Shown in pieces: positions 1 through 15,000 of a DNA stretch of 64,000 nt (position 1 is the stretch's first letter; every line of letters begins with the position of its first letter). The notes under the pieces are model-generated. The model searched no databases. It worked only from the letters and a program-made list of their open reading frames with translations, and was not told the DNA's origin. Origin of the DNA: Allacma fusca. Its lineage: Eukaryota > Arthropoda > Collembola > Symphypleona > Sminthuridae. A program made the translations under genes and the position numbers. The stretch lies in the NCBI GenBank assembly GCA_947179485.1, contig OX359245.1:25841067-25905066 (forward strand), written 5' to 3'.

Positions 1-3000
1 AACTTAGACAGATTTATGACGAGTAAAACACAAGTAATATTTAATAAATCATTAAAAACACTTTAATACCAAAGTAGGTCCCTTGGGTTTTTCCACTTCT
101 TCTTTGCTCTTTATATCCGCTCCTTCCTGCTTTAATTTTTTAGTAGCAGTCTTGAAAGGCCTTTTCCCCTCCAAACCACTTCTTTTATCTTTTGCAGCGA
201 AAGCAGCGTTAGCAGACATGCTTAATTGCATTTGGTCAATCATCTCCAACCCAGCCTCAATCAATCCTTGCTCCTTTTTCAGCATTGACAGGAATCTGTT
301 TGGGTCCGAGCTAGAAGCCATTTTCTCCATTGTAACTCCAAAAGGCTCTGTATCAAATTCAAAAAACAGAAAGTAACTTCCATTTTACAACTGATACACA
401 TTTAAGAAACGACATTCCTGTACTTAAACTTTATACAAATGAAAACTTTCTAAATAAGTAGCTTACCAATGTACTTCAGCAGTTCATATACGTAAGAATG
501 GGTGCTCATATAAAATATCCTATCGCCTCCATTTACTCCCATTGAAGGATGACGTTCTCGGAGGGGAAGACTTCCACCAGGATTTTTCAGGGGATACTTG
601 GATCCACTTTTCACATGTACAATTACTTTCTCGTTTTCTAGTAACAGCTGAATCAAAAGCCGGCGACAGAAGGACGACATGGAGTGAAGGAACACAGCTT
701 CTATTTGAAAAATTGTATCAAAAAATTCAGTAAAATAAACACTAATTAAATAAAGTTAACAATAGCTGGGTAAGTTTGATTAAATGAATAATAATTGGAA
801 ATAATAAATTAATAATAGTGCATTCCTAACTAAACTTTTCTATAATTATCACCACAATTAGTGTACAATGAGTAACTGCACAACGCATTTTAAAAAAGAA
901 ACCACAGACTTACTGTGAGGAGTAACTTTCTGCTTAACCACAATTTCACATAAGCACTTAGCAATGGTATTCTGATTGTCGGGATGTGACCAACATGCCT
1001 TGGCCAAGAAGTTAATAACTACTGACTCTAGCTCGTAGGTGTGACTCCCGAAGAAATGCGATTTCAAGCTCCCTGGCAATGTGGATAACAAATTGAGAAT
1101 GGGAAGCCAGAAGATAGAACCATTTGTGCCGAACCATGTTTTGAAAATGTTAACAGAACAGAGTTGAGAGTAGAATTTGAGTATCCCGATCAAGGCTGGG
1201 GTTGAGATTATGTCTAGGAAAATAATACAAATTAATTAATCTTATTATTCTGATTTTAATTAGTTATTATCAAACTAATGACCATAGGTTGTAATATAAA
1301 AAATCAGAAATTTACTTCCGCCCTCATTAACTTTATTCTTCTGATCGAAACTCTCGGCTGCGACGGACACATTCATCCATTTATTAGTATAGCAATTCCA
1401 AAACTCAATGATGGTAGCATTCATTCCCTCAAGGAATTGCGAGGCCAGGAGTAAATTCGCACAAGACGGACTTTGAGCAGCATAACCCAAAGTCATAAGG
1501 AGTCCTGGATTCAGACCTTGTATCTCTTGAAGGTTCTTAGCATATACTCGGTCCCAGAGACAGCCTTCTTCATACCACGCGGCCAAGTGCTTCACCATCG
1601 GTTCAGTAACTTCAACCCATTCCTGAACTTGCACAATTCCCATGAGGTACATGAGGTATACAAATAACCACGGGTGACTGTAACATAGGGCACATATTAC
1701 ATGGTCCAAGGTGGACTTCAGCTCACTTTTTACATTCAGTAGTTTGGTCCAGTTAAACAGTTTCCTGAAAGAAAATACAAGCAAGCATTCACTTCCATTA
1801 AATAGCGTGCCAGGTATATAGATTATTATTTCAAACAATTAAATTAAAATGATTTTGAAATATGATTTATTATTGCTCACTAGAATTACACACCTTTAAC
1901 TTAACTTGAAATTTAAAAAACGTTTGCAATAACTTAAATTCAAAAACTTACTCTAGCAGCTGGAAAGTGACAATGTGAGTGAGGTCAGTCTTGCCAGCTC
2001 CGGCTATAGCCCATAGTGTAGCAGCCACTGCTTGAACATACTCAGGTACGACGCCCGGAGAAACCTCGCTAGCAGTCCCTCCGTTTACATTATCAGCGGC
2101 TGAGTCCAACCATTGTGTCAGGATGACTAGATTGTCGTAGCCAAACTGTGGAACGTTCACACACAGCTTGAACACCAGCTCGACGACTGTGTGGAGTTGA
2201 GAGAGGACGCCCATTGCTTGAGGATTGGCGTTTGCTACCATTCCTGTTCATAAAAAATAGTGCTTGCGTCAACGGGAACCAAAAATAAACTAATGATTTT
2301 TGGCTTTACAGTTACTAGGGTTATATGAAAGAACACTTAAATACCATGTGAAAATCCTCTTTGTACAGGACCAAGCAGTGCAGACATTAAAGTTTCACTG
2401 ACGTCCCTACGAAGACAGCCAAACTGGAACAGGACGGAGGACACGTGTGGTAAATATACTTCTTGGGCCTTGATGCTGGCCACTGGAGCCATTAGCATTG
2501 AGTAGCAACTTTCAAGCATGTCCGGGATACCCACTGCAGTTTCCACAATATGCCGATGCAGGACATCATTTCCTATGCTCACTGATATAGCTCGGTCCAT
2601 GATGTACATCCAGTGCGCACTGTTCAAACAGTAAATAATTATTAAATTATTATATATTATTCTTAAATTGCCGTCTATAAACTGTCTTTATAATGGTAAC
2701 ATATACATTTTCTACAACTTGTAAAAAACCATAATAAATAAAATCACTAGTTCATGAAGACTCGGAAATAATACATTGTTTCCATATAGTGTATATAATA
2801 AACCAGTTTACAATAGACTAAAATAAACCATTATTATTCCCAATTATGTATTACGAAGTAACCAACCTGGCTTCCAAACTTCTAACATTCTCTACAGCAG
2901 ACAGTCCTTCCAGAGCAGCTTCACTGAAAGTCGTACAACCTAGGAGTCGAATTTGACTTAGGCCTAGATTATTAGAGTCCTTGGGTTTGAACAGTCTCAG

Positions 3001-6000
3001 AAGAACAGTCTGAGCTACTTCAGGCTGTGTTAGTTGAATGTTGATTGTCGAGAGACCACCACACTGGACAGGGGGGCCCATGGGCAAGGTGTAATTACTT
3101 CGGTCACGGGAAACTTCCACCATCACGGCAGACGGACAGGCTGCTATGGTAAAAAAAATAAAACACATCAACAAAAAATTAAGAATATATACTAATTAAG
3201 ATAATCAGTATAATTACCATGAAAACTGCAATACTGACTTCATAAAAAATGAATGTAATCCTTACTAGATACAGAAGTGGTCATATGCGGGAGGATCTGA
3301 ACTTCTTTGAGTAAGATTGCACAAGGCAAAGAGATAACAAGTTCAAGGAAGGTTTCTTCCGGAAGGAAATGATAACTCCAAACAGGCGTTCTAGCACGTC
3401 GGTGCGGTGGTGTGGCGTGGAGCAGTACCTCTGAAGGGTGAGCTGAAAAATTGGAGGAAGTAATTGTTCCTAATGGTGCTACATTGATAACTCCTTCGGG
3501 AAGCTCAAACTGCTCACTACTCCCGAATTTCTTCTGGCCAAAGATAGCGTTAGTGTCTGTGCGACCGATGTACTGGGTCAAGATGGACACAAAAGTGGGA
3601 CAGCTACTAAAGAACTTTCGCGTACTACTGATCAGCTTGTCACACACAGATTCCACACATTTGAGATCATTGAATTCCCGAAGGTGTTCCTCCTTGCTGA
3701 TCACTTTCAGAACCATCAGGACAAACGTCTCAGAGACGATCAGGGGACAATGAAAGTCATCATAGGGGGATTCTGTAATGATTACAAACAAAAAGTGGTA
3801 AACCAAAATTTCAATGTGTTGTAGTGATGACCACCTCCACCGGATGGAACTTATGAAATAATGAAAGAAAATAACATTAACATGCCAAAGAATTTAACAA
3901 AAATATTACAACCAACTCCGACTTACTGGACAAGAACCGGAAGATGGGTTGAATTGTAGATCCAGGCAAGGAAACACTGCTATTAAGCTTGCAAAACAAG
4001 TGAATCACAGCATCCACGACAGTGGTTGGAGTAGATGTCTCCATGATATTAAAAGCGCTTAGGAGATCCCCACTAACTAATACATGGATCCCATTTGGGT
4101 TCGCCAGCACCGAAAGGATCCTCATCATAGTCTTTTCCATTCTTAAAACTAAAAAATATTTTACATCACTACAGTAAGCATTGATTTTTCATTAAAAATG
4201 TTATTGGAAATCTCAAAATCTTCAAACCTACCAATATCGCCAATAGTTCTCGGTTTCTGTTCTCCAAACTTACTGAGCGCGTCCGTCAAAGTGCTATCGA
4301 ATACTTTTAACCTACTGAGAACAGGCATGTTGTTTAGAAACTCCGTGACTTCTTCATCAGCCTGAGATGAGTCTGACTTATACGGAAGAGTTACACAAGA
4401 AGCTACAAAAGACACAAGCCTGAACATGACTTGCTCGAAATTCAGTGTCTTTCCCTTTTGTTGCTGCTCCGTCCCCGGAGCCAGCGGAGCAGCTGTTGGA
4501 GTGGAAGTTGTGGGAGGTTGTACCGAGGATGTTTTCAGCTCAGTGTTCGACCGAATTGTGATTTTGGTGGGGAAGAAAACAAAAAGATGAAGAGCTTGGG
4601 CTGTGGGTAATTATAATTTTATATTAAATAAAACAATAATGTTATAAACATTAATTCATGACTGAGCCACTAAATACAAGTTCAGCACACGAATGAACTA
4701 CAGAATTATATTAATGTTAAACCATTTCTGAGCTTTTAGTTCTGTATTTACCAAATTGCTCTATAATGTTCACGACAGTGGCAGCATTTTCGTACGACAG
4801 ATCTGGGCAAGTCACTCGGTCTAAAAATTTGTTGAAGGCATCCAGTGGGAAGTCTGTGTTAAGGAAAGGGCCTGAAAGAAAGAGACACAAGACCCGCAGT
4901 AGAATCTCCTTCAAGCAGCTCGTCCAAGGTGTGTCATGACTCAGTTCACGAAGTCTCGTGAGGAAATTATAAAACTGTTGGCAAACTGTAGGACCAGCCT
5001 GGAATTTTGGAAAGATGGAAATTAGGATTGTTACTTAGTTGCTTTTACGCTTACATCCAACATAATTTAATTCTAAACCAATGAAAATGCTATCGCCCTT
5101 CACTTACAGAAACAATGTGAGTTTTCTGTAGGTTCATCCCGGCTCCGGAAATAAAACGGAGAATCATTTCAGGGAAATTCTTATCTTGCATAATATAAAA
5201 CCACTCCCCGGTCTCGCAAGCCGAATTCTTCTGATTTGATACTAACGTTAAGCACTGGAAGGCCAAACCCCATTCTTGCACACCGATCCCTGTGTTTCTA
5301 ATTTTAAAAAATAGTAATAAACTAATTCAGACATTTCCAAAACGTTGACGCACATTTCGCGGAATCATTGCATAATTATTGAGAACTAAAATTGAACCCT
5401 AAGTTTTCAAGTTTTAAAGCAATAACATTCTCCCAATGGCTTACTTGCTAAACGCTGTCATCAAAGCTGATATTGATTCTCGAGATAGGGGCACAGAAGG
5501 CTGAACAGTTTGAGCGTCCTCCAAGCCATTCCCGGGTATTTCCAAATTAATGCTGATCCATAACTGAAGCACCTTTTCAATACTTACGGAACAATTCTGT
5601 CAAAAAAAAACAAAATCAGTGATGCGAGCACACATTCACATTGCTTTTAACAGTAAATCCATATGAAAAGCCAGGAATCCTAACAATTTCGAAATTCATT
5701 TCCTAAAATTTTTAAAAAATTGCCACTGGCATTGGGACGTTAGGCCTATTTAATGGCGTCGCCCAAGTAAATGTTACAAAATACCAATTATCGTATCATA
5801 AGATGTGACGAGATTAATTCCTACAAACCTCCGATGACATCATCTCAAATATATGCTGAAAACATGATGCCAGAAGCTGACATGAATCAATTCCTTGTTG
5901 CGGATTTGTATCCGGAGAAGTTGGAGTTCTAGAAGCAGTCCCCGCCAAATTCTTCACAATTTCAGCTGGGATCTAGAAGAATCAAACGTAAAAAAAAACT

Positions 6001-9000
6001 AACAATGCGAGGCTTATAAATCCCAGAATGTTTGTTTAAAAATCTACAAAAAATGAGTAGGTACATAATAAACACGTTAGCTAAACAAATACATAGATAG
6101 AATATACAGCTGAATAAACTATTGCGTTCACATTCGCGTAATTTAATTCATTTCGTATAAAAAGTGAAATTAAAATTTAGAACAAGGATTAAGCAAGTAA
6201 ATGAAGTTCTGATTTCATAATATTTACCTCAATAGGAGCCTTAAGGGATTGGGTTAAAACCTCAGAATCTACTACAGCCATCATTCGTAAGCGGAGCTCT
6301 GTCGAGCTTTCAACACCATTTTCAAGTCGGGCGTCCAGTGCAGTTGATATGCTGAAAAATTAGTTGATAATTCAATAAAATTTAAGCAAAATTTAATGCA
6401 TTAAATTGATGAATGGTTTTAGAGTAACATAATAACAAAATATTCAATGCAAAAACTTCGTTCAATCGTTAATCTACTGAAACGTGTTGTTACTATAAAT
6501 GGCTACCTAGTTACACAAGGAGACAGCTTTTTCATATGACTTTTCTTGCTACTGCTGCACCTTCTTGTTTGTTGTTCAGGTTGCTGTGCATTAAAAATGA
6601 ATTCACAATGGCTATCTAAAATGTCCTCATAGTCACTTTCGCCACTCTCCAAGCTCACTCCAGGTTCAGACGTGTTGCTCACACAGGCATCGGTCTCATC
6701 AACTACCATGTCCTCTGACCCCTCTACACCTTCCTTGATAGTATCGTCCTCCTCATCCACCATCATTTCATTTTTAACCCCTCCAGAATTAGTCTTCTTC
6801 CCCCTCGGGAACACTCTCTCCCCTTCTAATATATCTTGTATCAAGCACATGATGGAATGGGAAACCCAACTGGAAGACCAGTTTCGCTGCCGTACGTAGT
6901 CACTTCCAACGGCAGTCAAGACTAACCTCACGATCTGGTCTTGGTTGAAGATACCACTTAAATTAATAGCTGGTCGGCATGCCGTTGCAATCCTCGCGAG
7001 AGCCTTACAAACAATTAAGTACACATCGGAATTGCACGTCGAATCCATTCTCAATAACAGAAGTCCCAATCCTTTGGCAACCGTTTGACAAAGCTGAGGA
7101 TTCAAATTCAAATTTATCTCCACATCCGAGCAACACGGCTGCTCGTCTTTGTCTTTTGCACTCAGATAGCCTTTCCTGTATAACATCTCCGTTCGGCGGA
7201 TTTGAAGCAAATCCTTAAAATGTTTGCTACTTTGTAACTTAATGCTTTTACCGATGCTAGCTTGCTTTTGCTTTATAGCTTCTATTTTGTTCCCAAGGGC
7301 ACTCAATTGTGAGCCCAGGCCTCCTTGTATCGCCGCAGGATTATTTGTATTGTAACCTAAAATTCAGAAATATTTCCACCTTATTAAATTGTTGGATTAT
7401 AATTTAGCATTTTAAAACTACAAAACTTGATTCTTAAACAAACAAAAATCCCTGCTGATGTGACTCACCAAGTCCAGCCGCGACACTGTCTAACTCCTCT
7501 AATTTCTGTTTCGTGGCAATAATCTTCTTCTGCAATCTCCTCTTAAACCCCGACACACTCGAGGATGACTTGGGATTCGTAATTCGCCGGTACAGAGCAC
7601 TCTCCCCTTGAATAAAGTCCCAACGTGAACTCAAACACACACTGTCCTTTGTTCCGTCCTTGTCTCTCTTGCTCTTCCCATCCTTGAGATTTTCCGACGA
7701 AGATGCTTCCCCAACCAGTGCACAATTAACTCCATCGAGACATAAGCAGAGGAACATAACCACCCATCCTAGTAAAGTCATGTCAATCTTTGACCTCAAG
7801 AATCCAGACTGCTCTTCTATGGGGACTAGCAGTTCTGCCAGGAGTTCCATTGCGGATTCCAAAACTGACGAGTTCTGTCCACTCAGAAGTGCTTTTTGAC
7901 CCAGATATACCAAAAGAATGAAGACTCTATCTTGAGGAAAGATTCTATTGTTGGAAGAGGAAAACAAACTTTTGAGAGTAGAAGCTAAAAATTTCCCCCA
8001 CCACGGCTGAAACCCACATACTCGAAGCATAAGTGTACACGTTGACAGCTGGCACTGTCCATTTTCTAATACGCAAACGTTCTTGAATAAGTCTTCGCAC
8101 ATTGTTAAGTCCAGATTTTTGTACAATGTATAAACGGGAGATTGTTGCTGGAGACCACTATTTCCACTGTTGCTTGTGAGAATGAAACTAATCCCAAGGA
8201 GCGACTCAATGAGAAATTCAGAAATAATATGAACTTTGTCAGTGCAAATTTCCGATAGGGAGTTGGAAGAACCATTGTTGTGAGAACCACTATTGCTTGA
8301 CTGTTGTTGAACGGCAATAGGGAAAGGGCTTAAGGACTTCTGCAGCCGTTTCATCACGTTCTTAGCCACGTTGAGTTGCTGCTGTAGAGTAATACATTCT
8401 TGATAAGCGAGTAGGATCCCTTGGTCAGAATGGGAGTTCAAACCTAGTTTGTTCCGTTCCTTCCCTTTTGGAAGATAGAAAGAGATGTGGTCAAGGGACG
8501 AGATTTCCGGTTTGAGGAGGGGCTCCAACAGGCGCTTCAATTTCGTGCAGGCAAGTTGGTAACGACAGCCGATATCTTCTACAAGAGAAGACAGCACGGA
8601 GAGATGTCCTTGAATATTGATGGGAGAGAGCACGGTCACTTCTGGGGGGAAGTTGGCCATAGTGGAAGCTCGACCGAGGTCCGTGGGGAGGACCACTGTG
8701 TGACCGTAAAACATTCCTACGGGGATGCGGCATTTGGTGGTACCCATGCCATAGCGGCCGATTGTGGTTATCTAGATATGTGAAGATAAGCAGAAATTAA
8801 ATTCATGCTGGATGATTACAACACAAATTCTTTAATAGAATGCTGCATAAGTATGTTCATTTCAGCTTTTTAACAAAGTTTTGAGGAAGGGCTGGTTCAA
8901 GATCAGTCAAATTATACCAAATATAAAACCAGCATAATAATCTAGGGTTTCAAGGTCAGAAAGAATGCATCAAAGCAACAAAGTTAATTGAAATAACCAA

Positions 9001-12000
9001 CCAAGGTTCTGTAATAACTACACACTACATTTTATATTAACCGTTGAACATTTTTATAACTACCTTTAAGTATCTGCACACAGGAGGCGGCTGGAGGTCG
9101 CAAATAACTAAAGATCGCATGCCAATATCCGATGCAACTATCAGTCTCTGTCCATCCGTCTCCTCCCGGTGAACCCAAATGTCGATTGACAGGGAAACCA
9201 GATCATTGCAAGATGGTATTACCATGTCAGTAAGTAAAACTGGGGCGCCAAAGTCCAGAACAACAAATCTCCTCGCTCCAGAATGCATTCGATCAATCAC
9301 TAGCGCCTGTTGCGGCGGGACGTACATCATTTGTTGCCATGGTGACAGGAGCAACCGAAGTCCATCATCTTTTTGCTCGTTTTCATGCGTCCCTGCAGTC
9401 GCCCCACTCGAAGTACTAGCCGCTTGAGTTGTAGCTGCAACAGGTGCAGCAGTGGCGGTCGTAGCACTAGAAGTTGTGGTTGAAGTGGTGGAAGTGGTAG
9501 TGCTACCATGAGTCGGTGCTTTGGAAATAACTGTAGTCACGTGGGGCTGGTTGGCATGATACGAGAACACAGGATGGCCCGCAGAAGTGTATGCTGTGGG
9601 TTGAATAAATGGACCGTACACTTTTGAAGACCCTGCAGTTGTTGAAGAACTGCCAGGGTTCATAACCATTGTTAGCACTCCGACCTTGTTCCAATTGTCT
9701 GCGGCAACTGGCGAACCGAATTGAAATCCCCCAGCCCCACCAGGGTACGAAGTATACTCTACTTTGTTCCCCATCACGTGAAAATCTGCTAAGAAGTCGG
9801 AGAAGGCTTCGGGCGCGTCCATTTTCAAAGCTTTCTGTAACATCATGATTTGCTCGACCTGAAAGTTATCACGTCAAAAAGTGCTTTTGCAATGAAATCA
9901 GCGTATAAATATTTAACTCACGTAGTAACACCTTGTTGACAGATTTGTTTATAGATTTTCAGGTGGATATTATAATTTTAAAAATTTCAATACAAATTAT
10001 TTTTAAATCAAGTACATCAACTCAAATACTCACTGTAATACATACACTAGACTGAATGAAATCAACAAATTATTCTAAAATACTACAACCAGAAGGTAAT
10101 ACCACATAAACTAATTTGAAGCTGTTATCACTAACCTAATTTAACCATGAGGATTCCTTCAAAAGTACAAGAGACGCACTAAAAACACAGTTAATTATAA
10201 TTACCTTGTCGGGCTCTGACTTCTTACTTCCTTCTCCAGTTGGCATATTAGTAAAGGGTTCAAAAGGCTGAGGGAAGGGAACAGCCGATAACGAAGTTCC
10301 ACCAAGTCCTAAGTCAATTTTCTCAATCCTAGTCCCATCGCTAGCAGCATGACAAGTGAAATGAAGCGGTTCCACTTCCAACAAACCTTGAATCTGTTGC
10401 TTTGGAGACAACAGCCCCACCTTCCCCCACCTCATACTTAGAGGATTGCCAACGAGTAAATCTCGGAAGTCAACATCCTTGAGCCCCCACAAATGAAATG
10501 TACCCGCTCCACTAGTAGTATTCGGATTATCTCCACCGCACATTCCTGCATAAGTGAGTGGGTGGGAGTATGACTTCGTCACGGGGGGTAATTCAACTTC
10601 GAACAGCTCCGGCTCGAAAGGAGTACCGTACAACCCGAACCGGGTTCTCAAAAGGGCGTGCATAGGGTCAGTTCTTTTATAAAGCTCTTGGGAGACCGAG
10701 CGAAGTAGTCTGAGTAAAGTCTCGCCTGTCAAGTATAGATTCTCAGAGCGGACACGGTTCAAGAGGAGGAAGTACCATTGAAGTGAACCAGCTGAGACAC
10801 AGGTGATGGTATTTGGCAACAGATCCAGTATACTGTCCAAGAGTTCTGGTAGGAAACCCGAATGGGCTTCTTTTGGGTGATGATTTTCTACCGCACTGAA
10901 ACAATTGAAGTAAAAATGAAATTTTTTATCATAATTACAAAGTAGTATCAAAAGTCCATGCATATTCCACTAAAACTGTAAAATTCAGATCACAAAATTC
11001 TAATAAGCGTGTAGAGTATAGGTAAATAAGAAAAATTCGACAAGATTTTGTGAAATTGTTCATAGTTTTTGTTAGGGGACTCCAAATGAAGCAACTTGAA
11101 GCGCTTGCAGAACATCCCAAGTACTCCCTCACCTGTAGGGGGTGGGGTTGGAAAGTCTGAAATGAAGTTTCGAGAAGTACGCTAGATCTCAGACATTTAT
11201 GAACCGATTTTGCTAAAAGTTTCATTGGAGACTCTTAAAACGATTTAACCTGGGCTCTTTTTCAGCATTTAAAAAAATAAACATTTTACTTTGTTTCACG
11301 GTAATCAAATTTCACACACACGTGTGTTCTGCACACTGTTGCATCATTTGGAGCCCCCAAATGCAAACCAGTGCACCTTACATTGTTTATAATTCGTAAA
11401 ATAAACTGATGCAAAAGTACTGTATTCACTCTGTATAAACTGATTCAATAAATCACTTACTCAATACAAAGTACAAGAAGTTTGGCACTTTTATGTGAAG
11501 TGGATCTATCGGCATTCAAAATTCCATGCAAGATCAAGGCACTTAATTTGGTTTGAATGGTATTGATAAATCCAAGCTGAGTGCTACTCTGGCCTACTTG
11601 AGGTCCACAGAGATTTACTGCTGCAATCCATACCAGCAGATCAAGAGCGGCGTTTTGAGCGGCATAAGACTTGTCATCCCCTTCAAACACTGCAATTGCT
11701 AACAATTTGGCTACAAATTCGGTTGATGTTAACATTACCCGCCGTTCTTGGCTGAAATTAAAATTACAGAAACAATTAAACCAATAAGCTTTAAAATACG
11801 TTTAATACCGAATTAAACACTAATGCAAATTCTAAGGAATACTTACTCCTCATTAAGAAGTGAGCTAGCTTTATTCTGTCTAATAGTAATAGAAATCTCG
11901 TTGAGCCAATCACAGCCACCGTAGTCCTTTTTCTTGTCCATTTCTGGAATTGAACCATCCATCATTTTATGTATGGGATGTTGCTGTAGAAAAGGATTGT

Positions 12001-15000
12001 TGCCTGGATTCACTCCAAACATCGTCGGGGGGTCATGGAATTTCATTTTCGTAAAAGCAGACGACGAGCTTTTCGATCTAGAACTGCCAGCCGGAGCACA
12101 AGTTTCTGGTTTTTTCTTTCCTTCCGAACTCTTACCAATATTCTTCGCTTTAATGTGCAAATAGAAATTTCTTCCTTTAGTCAACATAATACTTGGACTA
12201 GTCATAACAATATTTCCTCCTTGGCCAGACAAGTCCACATGTGAGCCAAGATCCAATGGCCCGCAGACAATTTCCGCGTTGATACTCTTAAGAAATTCGT
12301 TAGAAGCTGTTTTCAATTTCAAGGTACCAAAATCAATAGCTTTGTCAACCTCAGCTCCTCTTTTGTTAGATTTGGTTGCCTTGTAGAGAGTTACTTCAAT
12401 TGTGGGCAAAGACATGCATCCCATTTGGAGGATAAACTTCAAGTCCATATGTCCTACTAGTGTTGACTTAGGAAGTGTTAGCTCAAAAAGATGTTCCTTC
12501 TTTGAATTCTTATTCCTTTGAAGTCGCCAACTCAAAGTTGAGGTAGACAGTTCGTTCTCATGATGCTGAAGATGTTGGGGATGTTTGCGCTCCTTTTGAG
12601 CTTGAATTATCTTAACCCAGCACGATGGTACATTAGCTGTGAAACACGGCTTTAAATTCTCAAATAGAGTTAGCTGCAGAAGCTGTTTCATAGTAGACAA
12701 ATTCTGAGGTCTAAGGGACACCAATTTGTGTGCCTCACTGTTTGCGTTCGTCTGCTTTGGCAGCATCGGTTTTTCCTCTTCGGTCTGGTTATTCAATGGG
12801 TACAACTCAATAGAGCCTTGGTTTGTGCCACAGCATAAACGCTCTAAACTGGTGCAGTAAGATATGGAAGTGATGGTACTTTCAGACATTATTCGGTATA
12901 ATGGTGTCAATCCATTGAGACTGTAGACCACAACATGGCCTTGTTTGTGGACCGAAGCCAATGAAGGGGTTTCTAGTACATCAGGAGGGATTAGACACAA
13001 ATCTACTATTATCTCTGACAATTCAAGGTTTTTTAGGGTCACAGGCAAAGGGTCAAGCTGAACTGTATTGGACTGTTTGACATTATAGATGATAATTGAT
13101 CCAGGGGGAGAAGTTTCGGATAATTGTAAATTTGAACACTCCGTTACTACAATTACTTGAGAACCGTCCGAGGTTGGGATTAGATGTCGTATATTGTAGC
13201 AGTGCTTCATTTCAGATGGTAACGTCAACCTCTGTATGAGGGATACTGGTGGTTGAGATACTGGAGTGACTTTGATTGTTTTGGTGGATGTTGGTGCTGG
13301 CATTGGTGGTTTCTTAACAGTGGCTTTCTTCTTCACGGGAACGGCCGGGGCTGTGATATTGTCCGATACTATGTCCAGAATTAGGGTACCGGATGAATCC
13401 GACATGTTCATGTCCGAAAAGATACTCACTGAGTCGGACATCATATCTGACTCGGACATGTATGAAACAAATAAGTCCTCATCATCCACTTGCGATTCCT
13501 GCTTGGTTCCGGAACAGTTCCCGGGTATCAGAATTTCTACAGATACATCTTTACATTCTTCGGTCACGGTGTTCGCACCCAAACCGTATACAAAGAAGAA
13601 AGGAGTGGGCTGCTGATCCTTCTTGGTAATAGTTCCGGCGACCAGAACTGATGGTGGTGGTTTTTTAGAATTCGAGACCGAGGGACCTATCACGGCTGTG
13701 CACGTCAAATGTATCTCTGAGTCCAATGGGCATTCTAGAATTAAGAAATTGACACATGTTTAAATTATTAAGCCAATGAAAACAATTAAAAGACTACGAC
13801 TTGAAAACTTGACATTCATTTTTAATTCTGTTGCGATTTACTGATACATTAGCCGAATTAGCTCATTAATTCCTAGTGCAACATTTTAGAAATAAATACA
13901 CTGGTAGAATACAGTCAAATACACCTGTGCTGTTTGGAACATATTTCACTTCTACATATTAATTCGTGTTTCGTAATTTTTCTTTGAATGTACCATGTAA
14001 AGGAGTTAGACCAGAGTTATCCGTTACATCCATGACCCAGGCTTCCTTTGGTTTCATATCAACATCACTATAAATAGATTCCGCTGTAAGAAAATCTTTG
14101 TACGTGACTGGAAACTGTACAGCTTCTTTGGCTTGCTTGGCAATGTCCCATACAACGACTAACCCTTGGGAATAGGCAATAACGGCTGCATTAGAGTAGC
14201 TACTTTTGCCAAGTATAGGAGTGCCGAGAGATTTGCTGATAGTGAAGGCCGGAGCCGTGGCATAAGATAAGTACAGAGGAACATTGTGAGTATGCTCTCC
14301 GCGAACAAAGGGACAGAAAGGAGAGTGGCGCTCGTGTTCGGACCATGGTTCATCCGTCGGCTCCCAGCTGACTAAACATACATTGCAGGTAAAACAAAGA
14401 GCTCGGTCGTCACCGTTGCTCCCAGGGTTGTGGTAGAAACCGGCTTGAGCCATTTTTTCTGGCAGGGCCCACCTATCCATGAAATGATGTTAGATGAATT
14501 AAACGATTCGTAAATTATTAAAATTACAAAATAAAGATGTGCTGCAACAAAACTTGTTACACATGAATACAGCAGATTAGACGCAACGATTTAAAGGAAA
14601 AAAACAATTACTTGTAGTCTGTATGTGGCCAATTGACGAAGGTCTGCAGACGTGAGGACTCACTGAACATTTGGGACTTATCCAGAGGAAGGTCCGTGTC
14701 GACCTTGCCGGGAGGGAGTAACATGTTGAGGCGTTCAAGGATCGATGACGCTATAGATAGCTGTGGAATGTACGCATTCTTCTTCCACAGCTCTGTGACC
14801 ATCGAGTGGAACGTGGACTTTAATACTGAGTGGGGTAGTTCCAACTTTACGGTACTCCACTACAAGCATTAATTAGTAATAACTTGATTTAATTACTACT
14901 AATTTAAATACACAATAACGATACAATCCCCCAAACACTTGTTAAATAGTCTGACTGCCTAAAACTGAAATCAGATTATGTTCCTAATTACAATTAAAGG